Shown here: positions 1-8,711 of the stretch, in pieces
How the letters are laid out: every line of letters begins with the position of its first letter
How positions within the stretch are numbered: the stretch's first letter is position 1
Program-made: the position numbers and the translations under genes
Notes under the pieces: generated by a model
The model's input: the letters and a program-made list of their open reading frames with translations, nothing else
Database searches by the model: none
What the model was told of the DNA's origin: nothing
Assembly (NCBI RefSeq): GCF_007197885.1
Contig: NZ_VKKG01000006.1
Location: 186,001 to 250,000 of the forward strand
Length of the DNA: 64,000 nucleotides
Direction of reading: 5' to 3'
Origin: Tessaracoccus rhinocerotis
GTDB lineage: Bacteria > Actinomycetota > Actinomycetes > Propionibacteriales > Propionibacteriaceae

Positions 1-1
1 G

Positions 2-61
2 TTCGTCTTCGGCCAGCGCTACTTCATCAACGGCATGCTCGAGGGCGCCACGCGCGGCTGA
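2..61 (+). CDS. Carbohydrate ABC transporter permease, C-terminal end only
   Basis: Only the last 19 codons are in the window. They read FVFGQRYFINGMLEGATRG followed by TGA. The pattern Q-R-Y-F-hydrophobic-x-G-x-x-x-G-A-x-x-G is the usual end of MalG-type sugar ABC permeases; the two complete MalG-type permeases in this window end in the same way (QKYYVKGFTSGAVKG and QKYFVSGVMLGSVKQ). The substrate cannot be inferred from this piece. Confidence 0.8.
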   Translation, partial: FVFGQRYFINGMLEGATRG

Positions 62-74
62 GACTCGGCGCAGG

Positions 75-94
75 GTGACCCCCGTCGGGGTTAC
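75..94. terminator. Short hairpin after the permease
   Basis: GTGACCCC and GGGGTTAC form an 8-bp arm pair (one G-T) around CGTC, 13 bp after the permease stop. There is no T-tract, so this is only a possible terminator. Confidence 0.35.
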
Positions 95-137
95 GCTGGC
101 CCGCCCGGGGGAACTCTGACCGATTCGAGGAGCCCCG

Positions 138-1064
138 ATGAACAAGACCCGGAATGCCTGGTTCACCCGCCTGGCAGCGCTGCTGGTGCTGTTGGGGACG
201 GCCTTCGTCGTGCCACAGGGCGCGCAGGCCGCCACGAACGTCAACGAGACCGCGAAGGTCCAGCAGTTGCTTGCCGGCCTCAACTCCTACCGCGCCCAGA
301 AGGGCGCCCCGGCCGTCACGCTCAGCACCGCGCTGACCCCCGTCGCACGCGACTGGACGGTGCGGATGGCCGACACCGGCAACTTCAACCACAACCCGCA
401 CTACCACGACGACTCCCGCGTGCCTGACGGCTGGAGCGGGGCGGGCGAGATCATCGCCCTGAACTCGTCGGGCAGCGCCCAGCAGTTCATCAACCAGTGG
501 ATCAACTCGCCCCCTCACGAGAAGATCATGCGCGACGCGAAGTACACCCACGTCGGCATCGGCATCGCCAGGGCCTCCAACGGCCTCTGGTACTCCACCA
601 TCAACTTCTTCGCCTACTCCGGCAACCCGGACGGGAACACGCCTGACGTCGATGTCTACACCACGCCGGGCGAGCACTACGTCAACGGTCGCCACTGGCG
701 CACCGTGTGCTCGAACTACAGCTCCACAGTGAAGCGCTGCCAGGCCGACATCCACGCAACACAGATCAAGCTGGTGAACGGGCGCTACCAGCAGGTCAAC
801 GCCTACGTGTTCAACAACCTGACCTACCTGCCCTCGCCCCGGGCGCAGTGGAAGGGCAACCCGCTCGCGGTCGACGGCACCTGGCGCGCTGACGACGGGC
901 GGCAGTGGAAGACCAGCTGCGGCGACTCCTGGACCGGACCCAACGGGTGCCGCAGCTTCTCGCGGGTCACCTTCTACGAGGGCTACCTCGACGGCAACGG
1001 CCAGCGCCAGTTCCGCCAGAAGACCGACTGGGTGTTCAACAACGTCGTCCGCTTCACTTCCTGA
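138..1064 (+). CDS. Secreted CAP/SCP-domain protein with a C-terminal Cys-containing module
   Basis: The 308-residue protein starts at ATG 138 behind GAGGAG. Residues 1-31 are a signal peptide (basic start, Leu/Val-rich core, AQAA cleavage). Residues about 40-165 are a CAP/SCP (PR-1-like) domain, with HNP, GAGE and a W-x-x-SPPHEKIM stretch that match the family; bacterial members are secreted and their biochemical activity is mostly unknown. Residues about 175-308 form a second module with paired Cys residues (RTVC, KRC, KTSC, NGC) and two FNN motifs. The same module occurs at the N-terminus of the NlpC/P60 protein at 29839-30759. It is probably an extracellular or wall-associated domain. Confidence 0.85.
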   Translation: MNKTRNAWFTRLAALLVLLGTAFVVPQGAQAATNVNETAKVQQLLAGLNSYRAQKGAPAVTLSTALTPVARDWTVRMADTGNFNHNPHYHDDSRVPDGWSGAGEIIALNSSGSAQQFINQWINSPPHEKIMRDAKYTHVGIGIARASNGLWYSTINFFAYSGNPDGNTPDVDVYTTPGEHYVNGRHWRTVCSNYSSTVKRCQADIHATQIKLVNGRYQQVNAYVFNNLTYLPSPRAQWKGNPLAVDGTWRADDGRQWKTSCGDSWTGPNGCRSFSRVTFYEGYLDGNGQRQFRQKTDWVFNNVVRFTS

Positions 1065-1081
1065 CCTGGTGGGGACCTCAA

Positions 1082-1093
1082 TAGGATGGCTAG
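1082..1093 (+). promoter_or_regulatory. Leaderless promoter -10 (TAGGAT + 6 nt + GTG)
   Basis: TAGGAT (1082-1087) ends 6 nt before the GTG start at 1094, too close to leave room for a ribosome-binding site. This fits a transcript that begins at or next to the start codon. Confidence 0.6.
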
Positions 1094-1852
1094 GTGACCC
1101 CGGACCGAATCGCCCTCATCTCCGACGTCCACGGCAACCTCGGCGCGCTCGAGGCGGTCCTCGCCGACATCGCCGCCCGCGGGATCACCCGGATCCTCAA
1201 CCTCGGCGACACCGCCGGCAAGGGCCCGCGCGGCGAGGCGTCCGTGCGTCGCTGCCGGGAGGTTTGCGAGGTGAACGTGCGCGGCAACTGGGACGACTTC
1301 CTGCCGGCCATCCCCGACGACGGCCCCACCGAGATGGTGTGGTGGCGCGACGAACTCTCCCCCGAGAGCCGCACCTGGCTGGCCGGACTGCCGCTCTCGC
1401 ACGACCTCACACTGAGCGGTCGACGGATCCGGCTCTTCCACGCCTCCGCCGAGAGCCCCCACGTCCGCGTCCACTTCCACCACACGCCCGAGCAGTTCGC
1501 CGGCATGTTCGACAACACCACCATGACCGGGGACGGACCCACGCCCGACGTCGTCGGATACGCCGACATCCACGACGCCTACGTCGAGACCTACCGCGGG
1601 CGGACCCTGTTCAACGTCGGCAGCGTCGGGAACCCCCTCGACGAACCCACGCCGTCGTACGTGATCCTGGAGGGCGTCGTCGGCGGCGACCGCACCGCCC
1701 CCTTCGGCATCCAGTTCGTGCGGGTCCCCTACGACGTGGAGGCCGAGATCGCAGTCGCCGAGCAACTGGCGATGCCGACCCTCGACGTCTGGTCGGTCGA
1801 ACTGCGGACGGCCGTCTACCGCGGCCGCCAGCACCCACCCCAGTCGCCCTGA
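1094..1852 (+). CDS. Metallophosphoesterase (YfcE/calcineurin-like)
   Basis: This 252-residue protein has the motif order of a calcineurin-like metallophosphoesterase: ISDVHGN near the N-terminus (metal D and H), NLGDTAGKGP (second-site D), VRGNWDD in place of the usual GNHD, and LFHASAESP (H). A late segment, NVGSVGNP, matches the GSVGxPR-type motif of YfcE-like enzymes. The family hydrolyses phosphomono- or phosphodiesters with two divalent metals; the substrate here is unknown. GTG 1094 is chosen because it follows the -10 box directly. It appears to be a single-gene unit and its stop codon lies inside a REP-like repeat. Confidence 0.85.
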   Translation: MTPDRIALISDVHGNLGALEAVLADIAARGITRILNLGDTAGKGPRGEASVRRCREVCEVNVRGNWDDFLPAIPDDGPTEMVWWRDELSPESRTWLAGLPLSHDLTLSGRRIRLFHASAESPHVRVHFHHTPEQFAGMFDNTTMTGDGPTPDVVGYADIHDAYVETYRGRTLFNVGSVGNPLDEPTPSYVILEGVVGGDRTAPFGIQFVRVPYDVEAEIAVAEQLAMPTLDVWSVELRTAVYRGRQHPPQSP

Positions 1853-1916
1853 GGTGCGAACGGCAGCGAGCCTCGAAGGGCAGGGTGAGGTCCAAGCGGG
1901 CGCACCCACTGCCGTT
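1850..1916. repeat. REP-like hairpin repeat, copy A
   Basis: The 38 bp at 1850-1887 match 42709-42746 at 36 of 38 positions. Around it the DNA can fold: AACGGCAG (1859-1866) pairs with CTGCCGTT (1908-1915), and GGGTG with CACCC inside. It sits between the metallophosphoesterase stop and the next gene. The pattern fits an intergenic palindromic element scattered in the genome. Confidence 0.65.
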
Positions 1917-1978
1917 TGAGCCCGTCCGCGACCATCGAGCCGGGGCGGCGAACCCTCCACGGCCTAGGATTGTCGCCC

Positions 1979-3352
1979 GTGAGCCAGTACCCGCACCCCC
2001 AGCCCCGTCGATCCGGCACTCGCACGGTGTGGTGGGTGGTCGTCGGAGTACTGGCCTGTGTGCTCGGCGGGCTCGTCGCATACGGGATGCTCGCCTCCGA
2101 CGGGGAGCCCACCCCCGCAGGACCCGCGTCGCCGTCACCCAGCCCGTCGGTGGGCCCGTCGCCGAGCCCTTCGGACAGCCCGTCTCCGGTGTGCTGCGCC
2201 CCATCCCCGTCGCCCTCACCGACGCCCGATGACCTGTACCCGCGCGGGCTGACGGGGAGCTGGCTGGATGAGGGCTATGCCACCGGTGCCACGGAGGTCT
2301 CCTTCGAAGGCATGAACGCGCTGCCCGTCGGCTTGAGCGCGGACGGTGCCGTGTACGCGTTCATGCTCGACGACGTGCTGCACGGGATCTCCACGGCCAC
2401 GGGCGAGCTGGTCTGGGACTTCCCCAGCTACCTGTGCTCCGTTGGGACCCGCGACGGCGTGGCGCTGTGCTCGAGCATCGACGTCCCGCAGGACTACTTC
2501 CCAAGCAAGACCACGGCTCCGCTGGTCGGGGTGGACATCGCCACCGGCAGCGTCGCCTACGAGGTGGCTGCCCAGTTCCTGCCGACGGACATCCAGCTGG
2601 TCGGGTTCCACGGTGATCTGGGGATCTACCTGGTGGCGGACCACACGGCTCGAGGCTCGCTCTTCGGGGCGATCGAGGTGCTCGCGATCGGCCCCGCCGG
2701 CGGGGTGGCGTGGCGCCACAGCACCGGCATTGACGACGTCCTCGGGCAGGCCACGCTGGTGGAGGGCGGCAGGCTGGCGCTCCTGGCCGACGGTGTGCTG
2801 CAGCTCATCGACCTGGCGGATGGATCGGTGGTGTTCGAGCAGGAGAGCGACGACGTCTCGACAGACGTGTACTGGGACGGTTTCGGGGTCTACTCCGACG
2901 GGGTGGGAACCGCGTTCTTCGACTGGGACGGCAAGCAGTTGTCCGACCCGGAGGACGGGTACGCGGTGACGCCCTTCCCGTACGTGTTCCAGGGTGTCAC
3001 CCCGGTCTACCCGTTGGAGATGTTGGACATCGGCGTGGAGCAGTTCGCAAGGCCTGTGATGTTCTCCCCCGAGGGTGAGGCGCTCCTGCGTGACGTCGGG
3101 CTCCAGTTCGACAACCCGGGGGAGCCGATCTCCACCAGCAACCCGCTGTCCATCAGCCCGGACGGGTCCGTGGTGGCCGTGATGGACAACTACGACCGGC
3201 CGACGCTTCACCGCGTCTCGGACGGAGCTGCGATAGCCCATTTCAGCACGAGCAACTACGCAGACACCCTCGTGGTCGACGGATACGTGAGCATCCAGGA
3301 GTACGACAGTGCGGGCGACGTAGGCATCCGCGTCCTGCTGCCTGGGTCCTAA
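1979..3352 (+). CDS. Membrane-anchored, Pro/Ser-linker beta-propeller-like protein
   Basis: From GTG 1979 the protein is 457 residues. TAGGAT (1965-1970) lies 8 nt upstream, so a leaderless start is likely; an in-frame TTG at 1916 would place the start inside the repeat and is less likely. A short basic stretch (PRRSGTRT) is followed by one membrane segment (WWVVVGVLACVLGGLVAYGML). A Ser/Pro-rich linker with PSPSPS repeats comes next. The rest, about 370 residues, is extracytoplasmic and reads like PQQ/WD-type propeller blades (ATGELVWDFPSY, LIDLADGSVVF, SPDGSVVAVMDN). There are no catalytic residues I can name. It may be a sensor or an assembly protein; the function is unknown. Confidence 0.7.
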   Translation: MSQYPHPQPRRSGTRTVWWVVVGVLACVLGGLVAYGMLASDGEPTPAGPASPSPSPSVGPSPSPSDSPSPVCCAPSPSPSPTPDDLYPRGLTGSWLDEGYATGATEVSFEGMNALPVGLSADGAVYAFMLDDVLHGISTATGELVWDFPSYLCSVGTRDGVALCSSIDVPQDYFPSKTTAPLVGVDIATGSVAYEVAAQFLPTDIQLVGFHGDLGIYLVADHTARGSLFGAIEVLAIGPAGGVAWRHSTGIDDVLGQATLVEGGRLALLADGVLQLIDLADGSVVFEQESDDVSTDVYWDGFGVYSDGVGTAFFDWDGKQLSDPEDGYAVTPFPYVFQGVTPVYPLEMLDIGVEQFARPVMFSPEGEALLRDVGLQFDNPGEPISTSNPLSISPDGSVVAVMDNYDRPTLHRVSDGAAIAHFSTSNYADTLVVDGYVSIQEYDSAGDVGIRVLLPGS

Positions 3353-3527
3353 CCGTCCCGCCGCATGGCGGCCGTCGCGGTGGGGCGTGACAGGCATCCG
3401 CGAGAAGCTCGTTCCGGGCTCTCCAGGGCCTCGACGCGGCGTTTCGCGGACGCTGGTCACGCCGTCGGCGACGTGCCGTCCCCCGTCGCCCGAGCCCGCA
3501 TTCCCCCAGGGCTGGCCCAGACAAACC
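3353..3527. other. Non-coding spacer upstream of the arabinoside locus
   Basis: With the promoter region that follows, 329 bp separate the genes here. In 3353-3527 I see only GC-rich sequence without a convincing gene, terminator or RNA. The regulatory content lies at 3528-3631. Confidence 0.5.
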
Positions 3528-3631
3528 CGAAAGCTTTCGAAAACTCCTAAAGAACCGACGTATTTTGGGGCCCTTGACTTGCCGGATCACGCGTGGAATG
3601 ATTCACGCAACCGTTTACGAAGGTTTCGAAA
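3528..3631 (+). promoter_or_regulatory. Sigma-A-type promoter with LacI-family operator palindromes
   Basis: CGAAAGCTTTCG (3528-3539) is a perfect 12-bp palindrome of the LacI-family type. A canonical promoter follows: TTGACT (3574-3579), 17 bp, AATGAT (3597-3602). A second palindrome, TTTCGAAA (3624-3631), lies just downstream of the expected transcription start. Paired operators around a promoter fit repression by a sugar-responsive LacI regulator, which is not in this window. Confidence 0.7.
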
Positions 3632-3681
3632 GCCGGGGGTAGTCACCGGCAGCACAACACCTCAAAGAAGAGAGGATCAAA

Positions 3682-4983
3682 ATGAAGACTCGCTCGATCC
3701 TGGCCGCTGCCGCGGCCCTGAGCCTCGCTCTCACCGCCTGCGGCGGCGAAACCCCGGCGGAGGACCCCACCGAAGGGGCCACCAACGGAGCTGAAGTTTC
3801 ACCGGAGGGCATCGACGACGGCACCGAACTGACCATGTGGACGCGCGCCCCGCTGGAGCGCCAGGCCAAGAACGCCGTCGAGGCCTACAACGCCACCCAC
3901 GAGAACCAGGTGATCCTGGAGATCCTCCCCAACGACGACGTCGAGGGGAAGGTTGGCGGCGCCATCCAGACCGACACGCTCCCCGACATCCTCGCGGGCG
4001 ACGTCGTTCGCATCCCGTACTGGGTGGAGCAGGGCGTCTTCACCGACATCACGGACCACATCTCCACCCTCGACGTTGACAACCTCCAGCAGGGCCACAT
4101 CGACGCCGGCACCATCGACGGCCGCATGCACACGCTGCCGTTCGTCACCGACATCTCCGTGATGGTCTGGAACAAGGACCTCTACGAGGAGGCCGGTCTC
4201 GATCCCGAGCAGGGCCCCACCACCGTCGGTGAGTTCCTCGAGCAGGCCAAGGCTGTCGCGGACCTCGGCAAGGACGGCGTCGCGGGCAGCTACCTCGCCG
4301 GCCAGTCCGGCGGTGCCCTCGTGTTCACGCTGTTCCCGATGATGTGGGCCAGCGGTGAGGAGCCCCTCGGCGCCGGCGGCACCGAGGCCAACGTGGCCTC
4401 CGAGAACGCCAAGGCCATCTACGCGGCCTACAACGAGCTCGCCAACACCTCCAACGGCCTCGGCGCCGGCTCCAAGGAGGAGACCGGAGCCACCTGGACC
4501 GCCCCGTTCCAGGAGGGCAACATCGGCGTCATGCAGTACCCCTACACCGCGGTGACGGGCCTGTTCGACACGGTCGACTTCGAGATCGGCGTCGCCGGCA
4601 TCCCCGGCGTCGACGGCAACCAGTCCACCTTCCTCGGCGGTGACGCCCTGGGCATCTCCCGCAGCTCCGAGAACGTGGAGCAGGCCTGGAACTTCATGTC
4701 CTGGCTGATGTCCGACGAGGCCCAGCAGACGGTCTTCGCCGACAACGACGACACGGCCTCCAGCCTGAGCGTCCTCGAGAACGGCTACGCCGACGCCGAC
4801 GAGCGCACGCTCATCGCCAACGCCACCATCAAGGACGGCCGCACCCCCGTGGCCATCTACTTCAACGAGGCGTTCAACGCCGCCGGCTCCAACTGGCAGC
4901 TCCTGATCCAGGACGCTGTCTGGGGCGACGGCTCGCAGGTCGACACCCTCAACGAGGAGATCAGCGCCACTCTGGGCGGCTAG
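3682..4983 (+). CDS. Sugar ABC transporter substrate-binding lipoprotein
   Basis: The protein has 433 residues. Residues 1-19 form a lipoprotein signal with lipobox LTAC (ALSLALTACGGE), so it is anchored outside the membrane. An acidic linker is followed by a family-1 extracellular solute-binding domain: LTMWTRAPLERQAKNAVEAYNATHENQ at the start and the SxLGGDALGISRSSENVEQAWNFMSWLMSDEAQQ segment typical of sugar-binding proteins. AGAGAGGA lies 8 nt before ATG 3682. It is the first gene of an operon with two permeases and a GH127 enzyme, so an arabinofuranose-containing oligosaccharide is a likely ligand (inference). No ATPase is encoded here; a shared MsiK-type ATPase elsewhere is probable. 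Confidence 0.9.
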   Translation: MKTRSILAAAAALSLALTACGGETPAEDPTEGATNGAEVSPEGIDDGTELTMWTRAPLERQAKNAVEAYNATHENQVILEILPNDDVEGKVGGAIQTDTLPDILAGDVVRIPYWVEQGVFTDITDHISTLDVDNLQQGHIDAGTIDGRMHTLPFVTDISVMVWNKDLYEEAGLDPEQGPTTVGEFLEQAKAVADLGKDGVAGSYLAGQSGGALVFTLFPMMWASGEEPLGAGGTEANVASENAKAIYAAYNELANTSNGLGAGSKEETGATWTAPFQEGNIGVMQYPYTAVTGLFDTVDFEIGVAGIPGVDGNQSTFLGGDALGISRSSENVEQAWNFMSWLMSDEAQQTVFADNDDTASSLSVLENGYADADERTLIANATIKDGRTPVAIYFNEAFNAAGSNWQLLIQDAVWGDGSQVDTLNEEISATLGG

Positions 4984-5000
4984 TCCGCGGCAAGGCACCA

Positions 5001-5032
5001 GTGGGGGTGGGGCGGCACCGCCCCACCCCCAC
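5001..5032. terminator. Perfect GC hairpin between binding protein and permeases
   Basis: GTGGGGGTGGGGCGG (5001-5015) and its exact complement (5018-5032) form a 15-bp stem with a 2-nt loop and no T-tract. In sugar ABC operons such hairpins stabilise or partly terminate the message so that binding protein exceeds permease. Confidence 0.75.
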
Positions 5033-5059
5033 ACCATCCCGGAGACTGAGGAACTTTCC

Positions 5060-5986
5060 ATGACAGCACCGAGCATCATCGCGGGCAGGACCCGCAGCGC
5101 TCACATGAGACGTGAGGCGGCCACAGGCTGGGCATTCGCCACGCCGGTGACGGTCGTACTGGCCCTGCTCTTCTTCGCCCCGATCGTCCTCGTGGTGATC
5201 ATGTCGGGCTCCAAGTGGACCCTCCTGGGCGGCAACCAGGGCCTCAACGGCGTCGACAACTTCAGCAAGGTCCTCGCGGACCCGATGCTGTTGGACTCCG
5301 TCTGGTTCACGCTGAAGTACACCCTCCTGACCACGGTCATCCTGATGCCCATCGCGCTGGGCCTGGCGCTGCTGGTGCAGGAGGCGAGGCGCTGGAACAA
5401 CATCCTGCGCACCGCCATCCTCGTGCCCTCCGCGCTCGGCATCGCGTCGGCGTCGGTGCTGTTCTACGCCCTCTACTCGCCGCAGGTCGGCCCCATCAAC
5501 AAGGTGCTCGCGGACCTCGGCCTGATGGACCAGGACTCGTCGCTGCTGGGCACCCCCAACGGCGCGCTGTGGGCCACGGTGTTCCTGGTGGTGTGGCGCT
5601 TCGCCGGCTTCTACATGCTGCTCACCATGGTGGGCCTGCAGGGCATCCCGCAGGACGTCTACGAGGCGGCCCGCATCGACGGCGCCAGCCGCTGGCGCAC
5701 CTTCACCCAGGTGACTCTGCCGCTGCTGAAGCCCACCATCGCCATGACGATGATCATGTCCATCACGGGCTCGCTGCTCGCCTTCGACCAGTTCTACGTC
5801 CTCACCAAGGGCGGCCCGAACAACTCGACGATGACCGTCGTCCTGCTCATCTACCGCTACGCGTTCGAGACCAAGCGCGATCTCGGCATGGCCGCGGCCC
5901 TGTCCGTGCTGGTGCTCCTGGCCCTGGTGGTCATCAACGCCATCCAGCTCAAGGCCATGGGCGTGTCCGACAAGGAGGACAAGTGA
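5060..5986 (+). CDS. Sugar ABC transporter permease (MalF/UgpA type)
   Basis: This 308-residue inner-membrane protein has about six transmembrane segments, starting with GWAFATPVTVVLALLFFAPIVLVVIM. The EAA loop that contacts the ATPase is present as VYEAARIDGASRWRTFTQVTLPLLKPT (about residues 198-224). It pairs with the next gene, which overlaps its stop codon. ATG 5060 is preceded by a weak GAGACTGAGGA. It forms the membrane channel together with the following permease. Confidence 0.9.
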   Translation: MTAPSIIAGRTRSAHMRREAATGWAFATPVTVVLALLFFAPIVLVVIMSGSKWTLLGGNQGLNGVDNFSKVLADPMLLDSVWFTLKYTLLTTVILMPIALGLALLVQEARRWNNILRTAILVPSALGIASASVLFYALYSPQVGPINKVLADLGLMDQDSSLLGTPNGALWATVFLVVWRFAGFYMLLTMVGLQGIPQDVYEAARIDGASRWRTFTQVTLPLLKPTIAMTMIMSITGSLLAFDQFYVLTKGGPNNSTMTVVLLIYRYAFETKRDLGMAAALSVLVLLALVVINAIQLKAMGVSDKEDK

Positions 5987-6801
5987 AGTCCACACCGCTG
6001 TCCAAGGGTCTGTTCTACTTCCTGACCTCCTGCATCGCCATCACCTTCCTCGCGCCGCTGGTGTGGGCCGTGATCAGCTCCGTCTCGCCCGCCCCCGGCA
6101 CGTCGCAGACGTCGGGCTTCGGTTTCGGCAACTACGTCGCACTCTTCGAGTACGGCCGGGGTCTGCCCGTCTACCTGCTGAACTCGCTGGTCATCTCCCT
6201 GGTGGCCATCGTCGTCACCCTGGTGTGCGCGGCAACCGGCGGCTACGCGTTCGCCCGCTTCCGCTTCCGGGGCAAGAACGTCCTGTTCATCCTGGTGCTG
6301 TCGGTGATGATGGTCCCGGTGGCCGCCCTGCTGATCCCGCTCATCGTGTGGATGCAGAAGATCGGCCTGCAGAACTCGCTGCCCGGCGTCGGCCTGGTGC
6401 TGACGCTGTTCCAGCTGCCGATGGGCGTTTTCATGATGCGCAACTCGTTCGCCTCCGTCCCGGCGGAGCTGGAGGAGGCGGCCAAGCTCGACGGCTGCTC
6501 CGCATTGAGCGCGTTCTTCCGGGTCATGCTCCCCACCGCCACCCCGGCGCTGATCACCGTCGGCCTGTTCGCCTACCTGGCGGCGTGGAACGACTTCATG
6601 GTGGCGCTCTACCTGCTCAGCATGGACAACGCGCCGCTGCCGCTGGCGCTGGTGAACATGCGCCAGCAGGTGATGGGTGTCATCGACTACGGCATCACCA
6701 CGGCGGGCGTCGTCGTCCTCACGCTGCCCGCGCTCGTCCTCTTCCTCGCCCTGCAGAAGTACTACGTCAAGGGCTTCACCTCAGGCGCAGTCAAGGGCTG
6801 A
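5983..6801 (+). CDS. Sugar ABC transporter permease (MalG/UgpE type)
   Basis: The gene starts at GTG 5983, overlapping the previous stop by 4 bases (GTGA), so translation is probably coupled. The 272-residue protein has about six membrane segments. Its EAA loop reads PAELEEAAKLDGCSALSAFFRVMLP. The end QKYYVKGFTSGAVKG is the MalG-type C-terminus. It is the second half of the channel for the binding protein at 3682. Confidence 0.9.
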   Translation: MKSTPLSKGLFYFLTSCIAITFLAPLVWAVISSVSPAPGTSQTSGFGFGNYVALFEYGRGLPVYLLNSLVISLVAIVVTLVCAATGGYAFARFRFRGKNVLFILVLSVMMVPVAALLIPLIVWMQKIGLQNSLPGVGLVLTLFQLPMGVFMMRNSFASVPAELEEAAKLDGCSALSAFFRVMLPTATPALITVGLFAYLAAWNDFMVALYLLSMDNAPLPLALVNMRQQVMGVIDYGITTAGVVVLTLPALVLFLALQKYYVKGFTSGAVKG

Positions 6802-6826
6802 GCCACCCCCTCCAAGGAGAATTCCA

Positions 6827-8686
6827 ATGCACACCTCACCAGTACCTGTCGCGCCCTCCAACGGTGTGCTGCAGCCGATCGCGATCGACAGGATCGTCAT
6901 CGACGGGGGCTTCTGGGGCGAGCGCCAGCAGCTCAACGCCGACGCCATCATCCCCCACTGCCTGAAGTGGGAGACGAAGGCCGGCTGGGTCGAGAACTTC
7001 GTCCACACCCTCGAGGGGACCATCCATGAGCACCGGCAGGGCAGGGAGTTCGCAGACTCCGACGTGTACAAGCTGATCGAGGCGATGGCCTGGGAGGCCG
7101 GCCGCAGCGACGACGCCGAACTGGATGCGGAGATCGAACGGCTCGGGGCCATGATCAAGGCGGTCCAGAGGGAGGACGGCTACCTCAACACGAACTTCGA
7201 CAACCCCGGCCAGCAGCCCCGCTACACCGATTTCGAGTGGGGCCACGAGCTCTACAACTACGGCCACCTGATCCAGGCCGCCGTCGCCCGGATCCGCACC
7301 GGCCGCGCCGACTCGGTGATCGTCGACGTCGCCACCCGCGTGGCCGACCACGTCGTCGCCGAGTTCGGGGCGGGCGCCAACGAGAAGATCTGCGGCCACC
7401 CCGAGATCGAGGTGGCCCTGGCCGAGTTCGCCCGCGCCACCGGTGACGAGCGCTACCTGGAGCAGGCGTCGCTGTTCATCGAGCGCCGCGGCCACGACCT
7501 GCTGGCCGACATCGAGTGGGGCCGCTCCTACTATCAGGACGACCAGCCCTACCGCGACGCCGAGGTGCTCGTCGGCCACTCCGTGCGGGCGCTGTACCTG
7601 ACGTCGGCGGCCATCGACGTCGCCGTCGAGAAGGGCGACGTCGAACTCCTCGAGATCGCGAAGCGGCAGTACGACAACGCGCTCGCCCGCCGCACCTACA
7701 TCACCGGCGGCATGGGCTCCCACCACCAGGACGAGGCCTTCGGGGACGACTTCGAGCTGCCGCCGGACCGCTCCTACTGCGAGACCTGCGCCGGCATCGG
7801 CTCGGTCATGGTGGCCTGGCGCCTCCTGCTGGCCACCGGCGACATCACCTACGGCGACGCCATCGAACGCGCCCTGTACAACATCGTCGCCACTTCGACC
7901 GCCGAGGACGGCCAGGGGTTCTTCTACTCCAACACGCTCCACCGTCGCACCCCCGCCGAGGTGGCGCTGCCCGACGTGCAGGTGCCGCGCGCCAACTCGT
8001 CGCTGCGCGCACCTTGGTTCGACGTGTCCTGCTGCCCCACCAACGTGGCCCGCACCTTCGCCACGCTGGCCGGCTACCTCGCCGCCCGAACCGACGACGG
8101 CGTCGCCCTGGTGCAGTACGCCCCCACTACGCTGGACGTGGACGGCATCGGCCTGAAGGTGGAGACCGCCTACCCGTACGAGGGCGAGGTCAACATCCGG
8201 GTCACCGCAGCTGCCGAGCCGTTCGTGCTCACCCTCCGCATCCCCGCCTGGGCCGCCGGCGCCACCGTCAACGGCGAGTCCGCCGAGCCTGGTGTGTTCC
8301 GACTCGAGGGCGTCACCGCCGGCGACGAGGTGCAGCTGGTGCTGCCGCTGCAGCCGCGCCTGGTGCGTCCCGACGCCCGCATCGACGCCATCCGTGGCAC
8401 CGTCGCCGTCGAGCGCGGCCCCCTGGTGCTGTGCGCCGAGTCCGTGGACCTGCCCGAGGGCATGACCGTCAACGAGCTCGTCGTCGATCCCTCCGGTGAA
8501 CTGCGCGCCCACGGTGCGGGTGCAGTGCTCCCCGGCGCGCGGATCGCAGTGGCCGAGGACGATTGGCCCTACGCGGCCGCGCCGTCGGCAGAGGTGGGGG
8601 AGACGTTCGACGTCCCCCTCGTGCCGTACCACTCGTGGGCCAACCGCGGTCCTGCGACGATGCGCGTCTGGTTGCCGGTCGCCTGA
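6827..8686 (+). CDS. GH127 beta-L-arabinofuranosidase
   Basis: The 619-residue enzyme has no signal peptide, so it acts in the cytoplasm on imported sugar. It carries the GH127 signature: YCETCAGIGSVMVAWRLLLATGD and, later, SCCPTNVARTFA. In the characterised GH127 enzyme HypBA1 a Glu and three Cys of these two motifs bind zinc and form the active site; all four are present here. The fold is an (alpha/alpha)6 barrel followed by a beta domain, and length fits the family. AAGGAG lies 8 nt before ATG 6827. Being last in the operon with a transporter, it probably releases L-arabinose from short arabinosides. Confidence 0.9.
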   Translation: MHTSPVPVAPSNGVLQPIAIDRIVIDGGFWGERQQLNADAIIPHCLKWETKAGWVENFVHTLEGTIHEHRQGREFADSDVYKLIEAMAWEAGRSDDAELDAEIERLGAMIKAVQREDGYLNTNFDNPGQQPRYTDFEWGHELYNYGHLIQAAVARIRTGRADSVIVDVATRVADHVVAEFGAGANEKICGHPEIEVALAEFARATGDERYLEQASLFIERRGHDLLADIEWGRSYYQDDQPYRDAEVLVGHSVRALYLTSAAIDVAVEKGDVELLEIAKRQYDNALARRTYITGGMGSHHQDEAFGDDFELPPDRSYCETCAGIGSVMVAWRLLLATGDITYGDAIERALYNIVATSTAEDGQGFFYSNTLHRRTPAEVALPDVQVPRANSSLRAPWFDVSCCPTNVARTFATLAGYLAARTDDGVALVQYAPTTLDVDGIGLKVETAYPYEGEVNIRVTAAAEPFVLTLRIPAWAAGATVNGESAEPGVFRLEGVTAGDEVQLVLPLQPRLVRPDARIDAIRGTVAVERGPLVLCAESVDLPEGMTVNELVVDPSGELRAHGAGAVLPGARIAVAEDDWPYAAAPSAEVGETFDVPLVPYHSWANRGPATMRVWLPVA

Positions 8687-8711
8687 CGGGGTCGGCCCGC
8701 CGTCTGCTCGA

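Noticed and set aside
1916-1978. Upstream TTG start for the beta-propeller-like protein
   Set aside because: It would begin at the edge of the REP-like repeat and add residues without signal-peptide character; GTG 1979 follows a -10 box.
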